NCBI GenBank assembly: GCA_041391745.1
Contig: JAWKNK010000011.1
Span: 1-64,000, forward strand
From: JAIXWP01 sp041391745
Lineage (GTDB): Bacteria > Bacteroidota > Bacteroidia > Flavobacteriales_D > Sanyastnellaceae
DNA length: 64,000 nt
Direction: 5' to 3'
The position numbers were made by a program, and so were the translations under genes. The notes beneath the pieces are model-generated. The model was not told the origin of the DNA. It did no database searches and was given only the letters and a program-made list of their open reading frames with translations. The stretch's first letter is position 1, and every line of letters starts with the position of its first letter. This document shows positions 28,359 to 37,047 of the stretch, piece after piece.

Positions 28359-29135
28359 CTATCCCGCCACTATAAACATGTAATCTCCAAGATCGTTCTT
28401 GTAATATTCTTGGATGTGTTGTATCGTATTGTCATCGATTGCTTGTTGAAGTTTTATTAGTCCTTTCGCAACTTCATCTTGGTTGGCTAAAGCAGAGAAG
28501 GACGAAATGCCGTTTCGAATGGAAGCATTAAAATAAAGAGCGGGTTTATTTTTTCCTACGTATAAAAAGCAATCTTGTAAATCGTCTTTCACATGGTAGA
28601 GCTCTTTTGTTTGTATGGTGAGACCGGCAGCGTTTAAAGCGCTTTCAATGGTCGTTAAAGAAGGCATTTGCAGCATTGATTTTTCAATCATTTTAGGGAA
28701 AAAATGATTGAGCCAATATCCTTGCATTTGTTCTGAGGTAGACGTAAATATTACAACTCGTGATCCAGGCTTGAGTACTCTTACAATTTCCGCAAAAGCC
28801 ATATTCAAGTTTTCCCAATGGTGGATAGTAAGAGTTGCTAAAACGCCATCATAAGAGTTATTGTCAAACGGTAAAAGTTCAGCTATTCCCTTGGTCCATT
28901 TGATTTTATTTGATCGACTTTGTGCTTCTTGACGCATCAAGTCGGAAGGCTCGATACCATCTATATTTAATCCATTTTGATGCAGCGCGATTGTGTAGTT
29001 ACCAGTGCCGCAACCAATGTCCAGATAGTTGCCATCTTGCTTTGGTTGAAGATGATGTATCAGCCGACTTAGCAAAAAAGGATCAGCTTTTCTCGTCTGG
29101 TTGTATCGTTCACCTATATAATCGTACTTTTCCAT
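28359..29135 (-). CDS. Class I SAM-dependent methyltransferase
   Basis: It is 258 aa with motif I YLDIGCGTGNYTIAL, motif II region GIEPSDLMRQEA, post-I LPFDNNSYDGVLATLTIHHW and motif III LKPGSRVVIFTST, i.e. a UbiE/Methyltransf_11-type fold. The substrate is unknown; such stand-alone enzymes act on small molecules. It is flanked by repeat blocks on both sides and is not part of an obvious operon. Confidence 0.88.
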   Translation of the reverse strand: MEKYDYIGERYNQTRKADPFLLSRLIHHLQPKQDGNYLDIGCGTGNYTIALHQNGLNIDGIEPSDLMRQEAQSRSNKIKWTKGIAELLPFDNNSYDGVLATLTIHHWENLNMAFAEIVRVLKPGSRVVIFTSTSEQMQGYWLNHFFPKMIEKSMLQMPSLTTIESALNAAGLTIQTKELYHVKDDLQDCFLYVGKNKPALYFNASIRNGISSFSALANQDEVAKGLIKLQQAIDDNTIQHIQEYYKNDLGDYMFIVAG

Positions 29136-29159
29136 AGTTTGGTTGGGTTGTTCCTGATC

Positions 29160-29480
29160 TGTGTTCTGCTTCTTTCGATCCCGAATCCAGTTCGGGACAA
29201 GAAGCGCCCCCGAAGGAGACTATTTACAATTCTCGATTCTCAATTCTCGAATCCTTGTTCCTTGAATCCTCGTCCCCTTGTCGAAGGACGGTTCCTGATC
29301 CCGAATTTACTCGGGACGAAGGACGGTTCCTGAGCTCGTCGAAGGATGAATCCTTGAATCCTCGAATCCTTGAATCCTCGAATCCTCGAATCCTTGAATC
29401 CCCGTTCCTGATCCCGAATCTATGAATCATAAATTATGAATCTATGAATTATGAATCTAGTTCGGGACGAAGGACGAACC
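29160..29480. repeat. Composite repeat block: hairpin cassette, inverted elements, 8-mers, 7-mers
   Basis: A cassette TGCTTCTTTCGATCCCGAATCCAGTTCGGGACAAGAAGCG (29166-29206) has the GCCCCCGAAGGAGACTATTT tail. Then 8-mers, GTCGAAGGACGGTTCCTGATCCCGAA elements (29279-29345), more GAATCCTY units (29347-29403), ATGAATC 7-mers (29418-29460) and a final TTCGGGACGAAGGACGAACC follow. Spacer of the minus-strand genes ending at 29496 and starting at 29135. Confidence 0.84.
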
Positions 29481-29495
29481 AAGAACCACGAACCA

Positions 29496-31805
29496 TTATT
29501 TCCCTTCCATCTCAAAAACCAATTCTCCACCGTTCATTAAATCATTGTGGTTGATTAGGAATCCATCGATTTTTTTTCCATTAAAGGATATGCTTTTCAC
29601 ATATACATTTTCCTTGGATTGATTGTTCGCTTTTATTAAAAGTGTTTTGCCATTCTCTAGGTGAATGGTAGCTTCTACAATATTTGGACTACCGAGAGCA
29701 TAGTATGGAGAACCTGGTGTTACGGGGTAGAAACCTAGTGCACTGAAAATATACCAAGCACTCATTTGCCCAGCGTCATCATTACCGCAAAGTCCGTCCA
29801 CGTTTGAGCCATACATGTTATCCATAATCATGCGCACGCGCGATTGAGTTTTTTCAGGATGTCCTGTCCAATTGTACAAGTAGGGAATGTGATGACCTGG
29901 TTCATTTCCTTGAACATAATTTCCTATAATTCCATCGCGTGTGATGTCTTCGTGTTTTTCAATGTACTTGTCTGCAATTTGCATCGTGAAAAGGGAATCA
30001 AGTTGAACAGTGAGCTTTTCTTTTCCTCCCATCATTTCAACCATTTGATCAATGTCTTGTGGAACATACAGTCCATAGTTCCAAGCATTCCCTTCAATGA
30101 ATCCTTGGCCATGTGTATCCATCGGATCGAAGTCGGGCCTAAAGTTTCCATCGCTCAATTTAGGTCGCATAAACCCAATCGTTGGATCATAAACGTTCTT
30201 GTAATAAGCAGATCGACTGAGGTATTCAGATTCGATTTCTTTGTCATTAAGTTGATGGGCCATTTGTGCGATACACCAATCGTTATAAGCATATTCGAGC
30301 GTTTTAGAAACAGAAGAATGGCTCAAGTCATCAGGCACATAATGATATTGCATATACTCGCCCAATCCATCGAAATAGGGCACTCTTGAAGTACTGATGG
30401 ATGCTTGCAAAGCAATTTTTTTGTCAAAGTCGCCCACATTTTTTGCCATAGCATCTGCAATAACTGAAGTGGCGTGATAACCAATCATGCACCAATTCTC
30501 ATTCGCATAATGACTCCATACTGGAAGCATGTGATGAACACTTTGAGATTGATGAGCAAGCATGGAATGAATCATATCATTGTTTCTCTTGGGCTGCGTT
30601 ATGTTGAACAGTGGATGCAGAGCTCTGTAAGTGTCCCAAAGTGAAAATATTGTGTAGTTTGTAAATCCTTCTGAAGTGTGAATGTTCTGATCCAAACCGC
30701 GATATTGACCATCCACATCTTCATATAGGATAGGTGAAAGATTGGTGTGATATAAAGCGGTGTAGAAGGTTGTTTTTTGCTCAGGAGTCAAAGTCTCCAC
30801 TTCGATTTTAGATAATTCAGTATTCCACTTTTCTTGTGCTTCTAATCGCGTCTTTTCAAAATCCCAATGAGGAATTTCAGCATTTAAATTCTTCAAAGCG
30901 CCAGCTGTACTCACCGATGAAAGCGCAACTTTCAATTTAACTTCTTCGTTTTCGTTTGTTGCAAAATTGAAATAAGCCCGTATGTTTTTGCCGGCCATCT
31001 CAGGAAAATTCTCCTTTTCATTAAACCTGCCGTAAAACCCGTTGTAGCGAGCGTTGTCATATTTCTCATGACCATAAGTTGTAAATGGTTTGGAGAAAGA
31101 AATAGCAAAAAACACTTTTCTATCTCGCGCCCAACCTCGTGTTTGGCGATACCCCGTAATCAAAGTGTCGTTTTCAACTCGAATAGAAGTCCAAACGTTT
31201 TTATCGTTGTGCTGGTACACATTATATACCATGTCGAGGATGATATGCGATGATTCGGACTGAGGAAAAGTGTATTTGTGAAATCCAACACGTTCGCTTG
31301 TGGTCATTTCTGCTTTGACATTGTATGTTTCGAGATCTACAGCATAATAACCAGGATGTGCTACTTCATGTTCGTGAGAGAAAGTGGAGTAGAAGCCATT
31401 GTACTTTTCATTTGGGAGAGGCTCCAGTATCAACTTTCCGGTTGTTGGCATTATCAAAACATCCCCAAGGTCTGAGTGACCTGTTCCGCTAAAATTGGTA
31501 TGAGCAAATCCAATGATTGTTGTATCCCTGTATTGATAGCCGGCACAGTACTCGTAGGTTTCTTTGTTGTATGAACCATCCTCATTAAACATGACTTCCA
31601 TATTCGTCTGCGGACTCAATTGCACCATACCAAAAGGAACGGTGGCTCCAGGAAATACGTGTCCCATTTTGCTTGTCCCAATTAGAGGGTTAACAAATTG
31701 AGTGTAATCCTTCTTATCAGAAGAAACGGTTGCGGTCCCCGAATCTTTACTACAAGAAATTATCGCAATGGCGATCGCGCAGGTGTATAATGTATATTTC
31801 ATCAT
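29496..31805 (-). CDS. GH92-family alpha-mannosidase-like glycosidase, lipoprotein
   Basis: About 769 aa. The N-terminus (MKYTLYTCAIAIAIISCSKD) has a lipobox-type cysteine, so surface or periplasmic anchoring is likely. GH92 landmarks: VNPLIGTSKMGHVFPGATVPFG, FAHTNFSGTGHSDLGD, TFYTALYHTNLSPILYEDVDG, and the catalytic region GNEPGHHIPYLYNWTG and CGNDDAGQMSAWYIFSALGFYP. These are calcium-dependent exo-alpha-mannosidases. Three in-frame ATGs cluster at the start because a 7-mer repeat carries ATG; I chose 31805. Repeats abut the start with no separate promoter visible. Confidence 0.93.
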   Translation of the reverse strand: MMKYTLYTCAIAIAIISCSKDSGTATVSSDKKDYTQFVNPLIGTSKMGHVFPGATVPFGMVQLSPQTNMEVMFNEDGSYNKETYEYCAGYQYRDTTIIGFAHTNFSGTGHSDLGDVLIMPTTGKLILEPLPNEKYNGFYSTFSHEHEVAHPGYYAVDLETYNVKAEMTTSERVGFHKYTFPQSESSHIILDMVYNVYQHNDKNVWTSIRVENDTLITGYRQTRGWARDRKVFFAISFSKPFTTYGHEKYDNARYNGFYGRFNEKENFPEMAGKNIRAYFNFATNENEEVKLKVALSSVSTAGALKNLNAEIPHWDFEKTRLEAQEKWNTELSKIEVETLTPEQKTTFYTALYHTNLSPILYEDVDGQYRGLDQNIHTSEGFTNYTIFSLWDTYRALHPLFNITQPKRNNDMIHSMLAHQSQSVHHMLPVWSHYANENWCMIGYHATSVIADAMAKNVGDFDKKIALQASISTSRVPYFDGLGEYMQYHYVPDDLSHSSVSKTLEYAYNDWCIAQMAHQLNDKEIESEYLSRSAYYKNVYDPTIGFMRPKLSDGNFRPDFDPMDTHGQGFIEGNAWNYGLYVPQDIDQMVEMMGGKEKLTVQLDSLFTMQIADKYIEKHEDITRDGIIGNYVQGNEPGHHIPYLYNWTGHPEKTQSRVRMIMDNMYGSNVDGLCGNDDAGQMSAWYIFSALGFYPVTPGSPYYALGSPNIVEATIHLENGKTLLIKANNQSKENVYVKSISFNGKKIDGFLINHNDLMNGGELVFEMEGK

Positions 31806-32215
31806 TTGGTTCATGGATCATGGTTTATGGATCATGGTTTGTCGTTCTTGGTTTGTGTTCTGCTTCTTTCGATACTCGAGCTGACGCTCGAACTCAAGAA
31901 GCGCCCCCGAAGGAGACAATTTACGATTCTCAATTCTCGAATCCTTGAATCCTTGATCCTTTGTTTCTTGTTCCTTGTTCCTCGAATCCAGTTCGGGACA
32001 AGAAGCGCCCCCGCAGTGTGCTTCTTTCGATCCCGAGTCTAGTTCGGGACAAGAAGCGCCCCCGTGGGAGACTATTGACAATTCTCGATTCACAATTCTC
32101 AATACTCGGTCCTTGAATCCTTGAATTCTTGAATCCTTGAATCTTTGTTCCTTGTTTCTTGTTCCTTGTTCCTCGAATCTTCGTCCCCTTGTCGAAGGAC
32201 AAGCCACGAACCACG
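31806..32215. repeat. Composite repeat block with two or three hairpin cassettes
   Basis: Order: 7-mers (GGTTCAT/GGATCAT, 31806-31845); a cassette with GAGCTGACGCTC inner stem (31862-31905) and GCCCCCGAAGGAGACAATTT tail; 8-mers and GTTCCTT 7-mers (31935-31985); a TTCGGGACAAGAAGCG / GTGTGCTTCTTTCGATCCCGAGTCTAG doublet (31990-32065); then more GAATCCTY and CTTGTTCCT units (32100-32180) and GTCCCCTTGTCGAAGGACAAG. The 7-mers touch the GH92 start codon. Confidence 0.83.
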
Positions 32216-32225
32216 AGCCATTCTA

Positions 32226-32516
32226 CTATCTCCTTTGGAGTTGCAGTCCTTCTTCTGCAAGTTTAGCATTTATTTTTGGGATGGACGATGGACCAAGACC
32301 ATGCAGTTTTAAAAGTTCCTTTTCAGAGAATCTGGAGAGTTGTTGTGCGGTCGTAATGCCTTCTCGTTCCAAAGCTCTTCGAGCTGGAGCGGAAAGTCCA
32401 GAAAGGAAGTGATCTGCATTATTTTTTGCCGATTCACAAATGGGACAAACAGGACAGTCACTCGATTTGAAATATTCATGTCCGTGCTCACAAGTTCGAA
32501 GTGTAGCTTTTGTCAT
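32226..32516 (-). CDS. Small zinc-finger-like protein with RNA polymerase alpha-CTD-like helix-hairpin-helix
   Basis: It is 96 aa. The N-terminus has CEHGHEYFKSSDCPVCPICE, likely metal-binding Cys/His, and the rest reads LSAPARRALEREGITTAQQL and LLKLHGLGPSSIPKINAKL, matching the alpha-subunit C-terminal domain / HhH pattern. Small proteins of this build occur in Bacteroidota, and a DNA-binding or transcription-related role is inferred from the fold only. It is a monocistronic gene. Confidence 0.75.
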   Translation of the reverse strand: MTKATLRTCEHGHEYFKSSDCPVCPICESAKNNADHFLSGLSAPARRALEREGITTAQQLSRFSEKELLKLHGLGPSSIPKINAKLAEEGLQLQRR

Positions 32517-32547
32517 TAATTTTTATTGTCTTTGTTAGTTATCGAAG

Positions 32548-33579
32548 CTAGTCATTTTTGTTTAGTGCCTCATGATTGAGCGATTTAATTTGCTTTCCAT
32601 TTGACTTCCATAACTCAATGTTCTCAAGTAAACTTGTTGTAATTATCCTGCTACCTTTATCGTTCCAACTCAATCCCCATAAGTAGCTCTGAGAATTACC
32701 TTCATATTTTAAGGTGCCATTTTTATTCCATATTCTCAATTTATCGCTTGCAGTGGCTAGTTGATCTCCTTTTTTATTCCACTTTACACAACGGTATTCA
32801 CCCAGACTTCGTTTGACTGTTAGGATTTGTTCTCCTGATTCACTCCAAAATTGAAGCAATGAGGGATCATTAATATTTCCATAGTCTCCCGTTGCGAACA
32901 TTGATCCTGAAGGGTGCCAGTCAGCGGTAAGGAGTATAACTTTTTCTGGTCGATGCTTAATTTCCAATAGTAATTTTCCGTTAATATCAAATATTCTGAT
33001 TTTGTCAGATAGAACTAAGAATATATTCTTGCGAGGATGACAGGCAATGCTAGTGATGCTTGAGGTAGATTGATTGGTGAATTTGCGTATCAACTCTCCT
33101 GATCGATTGTAAATCAAAATCTGTCCGTCATTATCACCTATAATTAAAAATTCACCATTGTAATTCCAATCGAGACCTCGGGCTCCGTCAGCACAAATAC
33201 CTTCCAAGTAAATCTTCTTATCCTCTTCAAATAGGAATAGGTATGACGGGTATTCAGAAAGTTGATTGTTCACGGCTAGCTTGTTCTCTGAGGGGTGCCA
33301 AGCTAGATTTGTTATTGTATTTGACGATTGAAAACTCTTGATTTTTTTAAACGTTTTACTATCATAAATGAGCAGAGAATCTATATTTCCTCCAACTGCA
33401 ATATTTCCATTATTAGACTGCCAATCCACTGACCAAAGAATTTCCTTGTTCTCATGAGAATAATTTTGTTTTGAACGAATCTTTTGAGCGATTTGAGAGT
33501 TCAAATGAATTGAATTTTGATCTGTCCAAAAAAAAGCGAACAAGATTGCTAGTAGTATATACGTGTGTTTTTGGATCAA
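32548..33579 (-). CDS. Secreted WD40-repeat protein
   Basis: It is 343 aa with a short hydrophobic N-terminus (KHTYILLAILFAFFWTD), then about six WD40-type blades: WSVDWQSNNGNIAVGGNIDSL, NLAWHPSENKLAVNNQ, GLDWNYNGEFLIIGDNDGQI, TADWHPSGSMFATGDYG and RCVKWNKKGDQLATASDKL. It probably folds as a beta-propeller for protein-protein contact. The DUF4180 gene ends two bases upstream of its start, so the two are co-transcribed. Confidence 0.82.
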   Translation of the reverse strand: MIQKHTYILLAILFAFFWTDQNSIHLNSQIAQKIRSKQNYSHENKEILWSVDWQSNNGNIAVGGNIDSLLIYDSKTFKKIKSFQSSNTITNLAWHPSENKLAVNNQLSEYPSYLFLFEEDKKIYLEGICADGARGLDWNYNGEFLIIGDNDGQILIYNRSGELIRKFTNQSTSSITSIACHPRKNIFLVLSDKIRIFDINGKLLLEIKHRPEKVILLTADWHPSGSMFATGDYGNINDPSLLQFWSESGEQILTVKRSLGEYRCVKWNKKGDQLATASDKLRIWNKNGTLKYEGNSQSYLWGLSWNDKGSRIITTSLLENIELWKSNGKQIKSLNHEALNKND

Positions 33580-33581
33580 AA

Positions 33582-33944
33582 TTAATTCAAGTTTGTTGAA
33601 TTTATTAGGTCTTCCAATGTAGGATTAAAATTTATCAGATTCCCATTATTTGATTCTATTATAAAAGCCTTGAGGCTTTCACTGCTGGTCAGATCGAATT
33701 GTCCTATGATGAATAATTTAAGTCTGTAGGTTGAAAATTTTTGTAACATTTCTCCAGCAAAGCCTGTCTTCAAATCAAAGAATTGTGGTGTTAGACTTTC
33801 TGAATATAAAATAATACCATCATACCCCGAATAGTACATATCTCCTAAAATTTGTAGACTATCTTCATGATTTTTGACTATTACTTTATTGGATTTTATT
33901 TCGGCAAGTTTTTGATTGTTGACATGGTGTGTGATAATTTCCAT
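33582..33944 (-). CDS. DUF4180 protein
   Basis: It is 120 aa and aligns end to end with the DUF4180 pattern: EIITHHVNNQKLAEIKSN at the start, QFFDLKTGFAGEMLQKFSTYR in the middle and IIGQFDLTSSESLKAFIIES near the end. The family is cytoplasmic, with an alpha/beta STAS-like fold suspected but no assigned reaction. The two-base gap to the WD40 gene suggests an operon. Confidence 0.85.
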   Translation of the reverse strand: MEIITHHVNNQKLAEIKSNKVIVKNHEDSLQILGDMYYSGYDGIILYSESLTPQFFDLKTGFAGEMLQKFSTYRLKLFIIGQFDLTSSESLKAFIIESNNGNLINFNPTLEDLINSTNLN

Positions 33945-33963
33945 AAGGTTTCGGTGTGGGTAT

Positions 33964-34677
33964 TTAGGAAATAGAACTGTGAATAAATATCGCTAATTCT
34001 CTCCAAATTGGACTGTCAAAGGTGACCAATTCGAAGATGTGCTCTAGTATGATGAATATACCAATATAGAGCAGTGTAGGGTGAATGGTTCGGTATCTTT
34101 TCCATTCATATATCCATGCTATTATTATCCAGATGTCGGCTAATACAATCGCAAACCAAAATTCAGGTCGCGGAACTTCAGGGAAGAAGTGTCTGAATCG
34201 AAACCATGCTGGCCAGAGTAAAACTAAGGTTCCAAGAAGCATTAGTCTTTTGTGAATTTGGATTTTCTTTCTGTAAAATAGACCAATAACTATTAACACT
34301 AGAAACATCAAACTAGAAGATAAGCTACCTATCAATCCAGAATAGGCAGTATCACCAAATCCTAGTGCCAATTCCTTTTTTACAGCAAATAAACTCGCTG
34401 GAATGATACTAAAACTTATAAGTGGAACTAACACGTATGACAGAATCCCTAGCCTTTGGTGAGTCTTTACTTTATGTGTATGGATAAGGAATGTTTGTGT
34501 GAAAAACAGAACGACCCAACTCAAGCATAGTAAGCCATGGATGTGAAGTACAAAAGGGAATTCTTTTTCACCTTGAATAATCGGAATAGTGTAGGTCTTC
34601 GAAAAGCCTAAAATTACGGCTAGTATCCCGAGAGATCCGAGAATTAGATAGAGTTTTGTTTTTTTATTTTGATGCAT
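33964..34677 (-). CDS. Seven-helix membrane protein of unknown function
   Basis: It is 237 aa with about seven hydrophobic helices and paired histidines (LHIHGLLCLSWVVLF, then HTHKVKTHQRLGILSY and QIHKRLMLLGTL). The pattern resembles DUF2306/cytochrome b561-like membrane proteins, in which histidines can bind haem, but the match is weak. It overlaps the DUF1572 gene by 14 bp, so translation is probably coupled. Confidence 0.6.
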   Translation of the reverse strand: MHQNKKTKLYLILGSLGILAVILGFSKTYTIPIIQGEKEFPFVLHIHGLLCLSWVVLFFTQTFLIHTHKVKTHQRLGILSYVLVPLISFSIIPASLFAVKKELALGFGDTAYSGLIGSLSSSLMFLVLIVIGLFYRKKIQIHKRLMLLGTLVLLWPAWFRFRHFFPEVPRPEFWFAIVLADIWIIIAWIYEWKRYRTIHPTLLYIGIFIILEHIFELVTFDSPIWRELAIFIHSSIS

Positions 34678-35239
34678 TGCCTTTCAGTTCATCATCCGTG
34701 AAATGCGCGCGATGCTTTGGTTCAGAAAACTTCGCGGTATTGAAGCTCGTAGAGGCACCCTTAGGAATGGATAATGACTGCCAGCCATTCTTTGCCAACA
34801 TCTTTCCTACAAATACTATTTGTCCAATGTGATAAGGATAGTGCGCCAGTTGTCTGTTGATGGCTTCCATTACGGTATGACCTTGATTTCGGATGTATAC
34901 TATTGTCTGCAAATCATCGTCTGTAAGTGGATCAATAGCGCTGTACAGACATGCCCAACCTTTGTTCCATACTTCCATCAATTGATCACGAGATGGAATA
35001 TCATTTTCAAATTCACCATCTCTATTTCGCCATTCTTTTTCACCATCCGAATTGAGAAAATCTGTCCAACGCGAAAGCATGTTTCCACTGAGATGTTTTA
35101 CAATCGTAGCAATACTATTACTGTCCTCATTGTATTGATAGAAAAGTTGGTCATCTTCCAACTGCGCCATGGTTTTTTCTCCTAGCAACTTATAATATTC
35201 AAATTGCTTTTTAACACTTTCAAGATATTCGGAATTCAT
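34664..35239 (-). CDS. DUF1572 (DinB-superfamily) protein
   Basis: It is 191 aa with helix-bundle DinB features: SIATIVKHLSGNMLSRWTDF (first metal-ligand His), NQGHTVMEAINRQLAHYPYHIGQI (second and third His) and KGASTSFNTAKFS near the end, which are typical of the DUF1572 subgroup. Relatives are putative metal-dependent thiol transferases; the substrate here is unknown. It is the upstream gene of a pair with the seven-helix protein. Confidence 0.87.
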   Translation of the reverse strand: MNSEYLESVKKQFEYYKLLGEKTMAQLEDDQLFYQYNEDSNSIATIVKHLSGNMLSRWTDFLNSDGEKEWRNRDGEFENDIPSRDQLMEVWNKGWACLYSAIDPLTDDDLQTIVYIRNQGHTVMEAINRQLAHYPYHIGQIVFVGKMLAKNGWQSLSIPKGASTSFNTAKFSEPKHRAHFTDDELKGNASK

Positions 35240-35284
35240 TGGACTTGCTTTTCAGGTAAAGGTATCAAATAAAGTGAAAATATT

Positions 35285-35527
35285 GAGGGGCAAGGAAGCG
35301 AGAGGACAAGGAACAAGGATTCTAGGAACAAGTATTCAAGAAACGATCATTCTAGTATTCAATGAAAATGAGTGGCCTTTTCACCCCTCGAATCCTTGAA
35401 TCTTTGAATCTTTGAATCCTTGAATCCTTGTTTCCTTGAATCTTCGAATCCTTGAATCTTCGTATCCTTGAATCCTTGAATCCTCGAATTCTTGAATCCT
35501 TGAATTCTTGTCCCCTTGTCCCCTTGT
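35285..35527. repeat. Inverted pair of 8-mer arrays
   Basis: From 35285 to 35346 the units read CAAGGATTC/CAAGGAAC (reverse orientation). After a 45-bp non-repeat core (35347-35390) they read GAATCCTTGAATCTTTG (forward) to 35527, ending CCCCTTGTCCCCTTGTC at the SRPBCC stop codon. The two arms are complementary in sequence class and could pair into a long imperfect stem. Confidence 0.82.
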
Positions 35528-36025
35528 CTACTTACCCTGAAGGTACTCATCCAAATTACCCAGCGCCATTGTAAATCCTTCTTTGAAGCCCATTGAAATG
35601 ATTTTTTCAAGTGCCTCTAAGTTTTCGTACTGTGCCACGATGTCTACTGTTGTAATATCGCCATCCGCAGTGAAATTATTAGTCCATTGTGTGCGTGGCA
35701 TTTCTGGGTTAGTAACGCCATTTTCATCACAAAATGCATCCAATCCTTGATAGCTCTTGAGTGTATCTATTTTCAAGTAATCATTTTTGCACCAGTGAAC
35801 GAAATTTTCAGGACCGCGCATAGCATAAAGCCAAGTGCCGCCTTCTCTAAAATCCATTGATTTGGTCTCTGTTCGAAAAGGTTTTGGTGCCCACCATTGG
35901 TCCAAGATTTCAGGGTTGGTCCATGCTTCCCACACGAGCTCAAGGTTGCCGTTGAATTCACGTTTTACGTTTACTGTATTGTTTTCCTTGTTTACAATAA
36001 AGTCGAATTGGAGTACTGTTTTCAT
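35528..36025 (-). CDS. SRPBCC (AHSA1-type) protein
   Basis: It is 165 aa with the AHSA1/SRPBCC signature: REFNGNLELVWEAWTNPEIL, DQWWAPKPFRTETKSMDFREGG, then QWTNNFTADGDITTVD and FKEGFTMALGNLDEYL. It overlaps the ArsR gene by 4 bp. ArsR + SRPBCC pairs are very common and usually the SRPBCC protein acts as a small-ligand-binding partner of the repressor (family-level knowledge). The ligand is unknown. Confidence 0.9.
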   Translation of the reverse strand: MKTVLQFDFIVNKENNTVNVKREFNGNLELVWEAWTNPEILDQWWAPKPFRTETKSMDFREGGTWLYAMRGPENFVHWCKNDYLKIDTLKSYQGLDAFCDENGVTNPEMPRTQWTNNFTADGDITTVDIVAQYENLEALEKIISMGFKEGFTMALGNLDEYLQGK

Positions 36026-36348
36026 TTTTTATTCTTTTTAATTTTTGCTAATACTTCATCTAATTGGTTAAAGCGAGTTTCCCAAATTTTGCGGAATTGA
36101 CTCAGCCATTTGTCTATTTCTTTCATTTTATTGAGCTCTAGTTGATAATAGATTTCGCGGCCATGCTGCTCTTGAGTTACCAAATCACATTCTGTCAATA
36201 TGCGCAAATGCTTGGATACTGCTTGGCGTGTAGTATTAAAGTGTTCGGCTATATTGTTTGGTGTCATAGCCTGAACAGCAATAAGAGTAATTATCGCTCT
36301 TCTAGTGGGATCAGCTATGGCCTGAAATACATCTCTTCGTGTTTCCAT
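36022..36348 (-). CDS. ArsR-family transcriptional repressor
   Basis: It is 108 aa from ATG 36348 with a winged HTH: MTPNNIAEHFNTTRQAVSKH is the recognition helix region and GREIYYQLELNKMKEI the wing. Metal-site cysteines of the ArsR/SmtB type are not apparent, placing it in the SRPBCC-linked SdpR-like subgroup that has no metal sensor. It most likely represses its own operon through the repeats at 36355-36400. It is followed at once by the SRPBCC gene. Confidence 0.9.
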   Translation of the reverse strand: METRRDVFQAIADPTRRAIITLIAVQAMTPNNIAEHFNTTRQAVSKHLRILTECDLVTQEQHGREIYYQLELNKMKEIDKWLSQFRKIWETRFNQLDEVLAKIKKNKK

Positions 36349-36354
36349 AATTAA

Positions 36355-36400
36355 TGCGCAATTATATGGTTGCAAATATATGCAAATATTTGGTTGCGCA
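36355..36400. promoter_or_regulatory. Candidate ArsR operator: TGCGCAA/TTGCGCA inverted arms with repeated TGGTTGC
   Basis: Immediately upstream of the ArsR start, TGCGCAA (36355-36361) and TTGCGCA (36394-36400) form inverted arms. Within them TATGGTTGC and TTTGGTTGC are direct repeats 24 bp apart, about two helical turns plus. This fits cooperative binding of dimeric repressors at the promoter. Confidence 0.5.
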
Positions 36401-36528
36401 AAATTATTTTGGAAATAATGAAAGAATCAGTAAATGAGATAATGTGCGGGGATTGGGGTTGGGAGTTGAGTAGAGGAGTGGATATGTTTTATAGTTAAAG
36501 AATGGGCGTAAAAGTTTTATTATTTGAA

Positions 36529-36951
36529 TTAGATGTAATCGAACAATTTGTTTTTGAACTTTAATTTAGAATGGAAGAATAGGAGAACTGCGAAAATGAT
36601 AAATTTTAAAATTTGAAACAATACTAAATTACCTTGATCATCTTTCACTTGTTGGAATGAAATTATAACCAATGGGTAATAAATTAATTTTAATATAAGG
36701 TTAATTAAATAAGTATTCAGGACAAATTGGACAACATACCAAATAATCAATCCAAATATGAAAGTGTCAAGTGGAGAGGAAAGATTATCATATGAATTTT
36801 TTGGTGTAAGCGGATAAAAGCGAGGGTCTTTGATGTGGTAGGCTAAAATATAAAATAGACAAACTAACACAACGCTATATGTCAAACGTTGTACTAAGGG
36901 TTTTTGCAATGCTGCTACGAATCTCTGATATAGATTTATTTTGTTGATCAT
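36529..36951 (-). CDS. Small integral membrane protein, unknown
   Basis: It is 140 aa and very hydrophobic, with three or four predicted helices (LTYSVVLVCLFYILAY, LIIWYVVQFVLNTYLINLIL, FIIFAVLLFFHSKL). I recognise no family. It is preceded by the long inverted repeat at 36979-37036 and followed by about 180 bp of intergenic DNA up to the ArsR operator. Confidence 0.6.
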   Translation of the reverse strand: MINKINLYQRFVAALQKPLVQRLTYSVVLVCLFYILAYHIKDPRFYPLTPKNSYDNLSSPLDTFIFGLIIWYVVQFVLNTYLINLILKLIYYPLVIISFQQVKDDQGNLVLFQILKFIIFAVLLFFHSKLKFKNKLFDYI

Positions 36952-36978
36952 TGCTTTTTAGTTCAAAGTTCGAATAAG

Positions 36979-37036
36979 ACAATGCCCACAGGATATCGAC
37001 TGTTTCACGAATATAGTCGATTCTTGTGGACATTGT
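36979..37036. other. Long imperfect hairpin (22-23 bp arms)
   Basis: Arms ACAATGCCCACAGGATATCG and CGATTCTTGTGGACATTGT are complementary apart from three mismatches and one bulge, around a 13-nt loop. It lies downstream of the outer-membrane barrel gene (stop 37048) and upstream of the small membrane protein. No strong T-run follows on either strand, so it may be a weak terminator or an mRNA-stabilising structure. Confidence 0.65.
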
Positions 37037-37047
37037 TTACTATCGTT

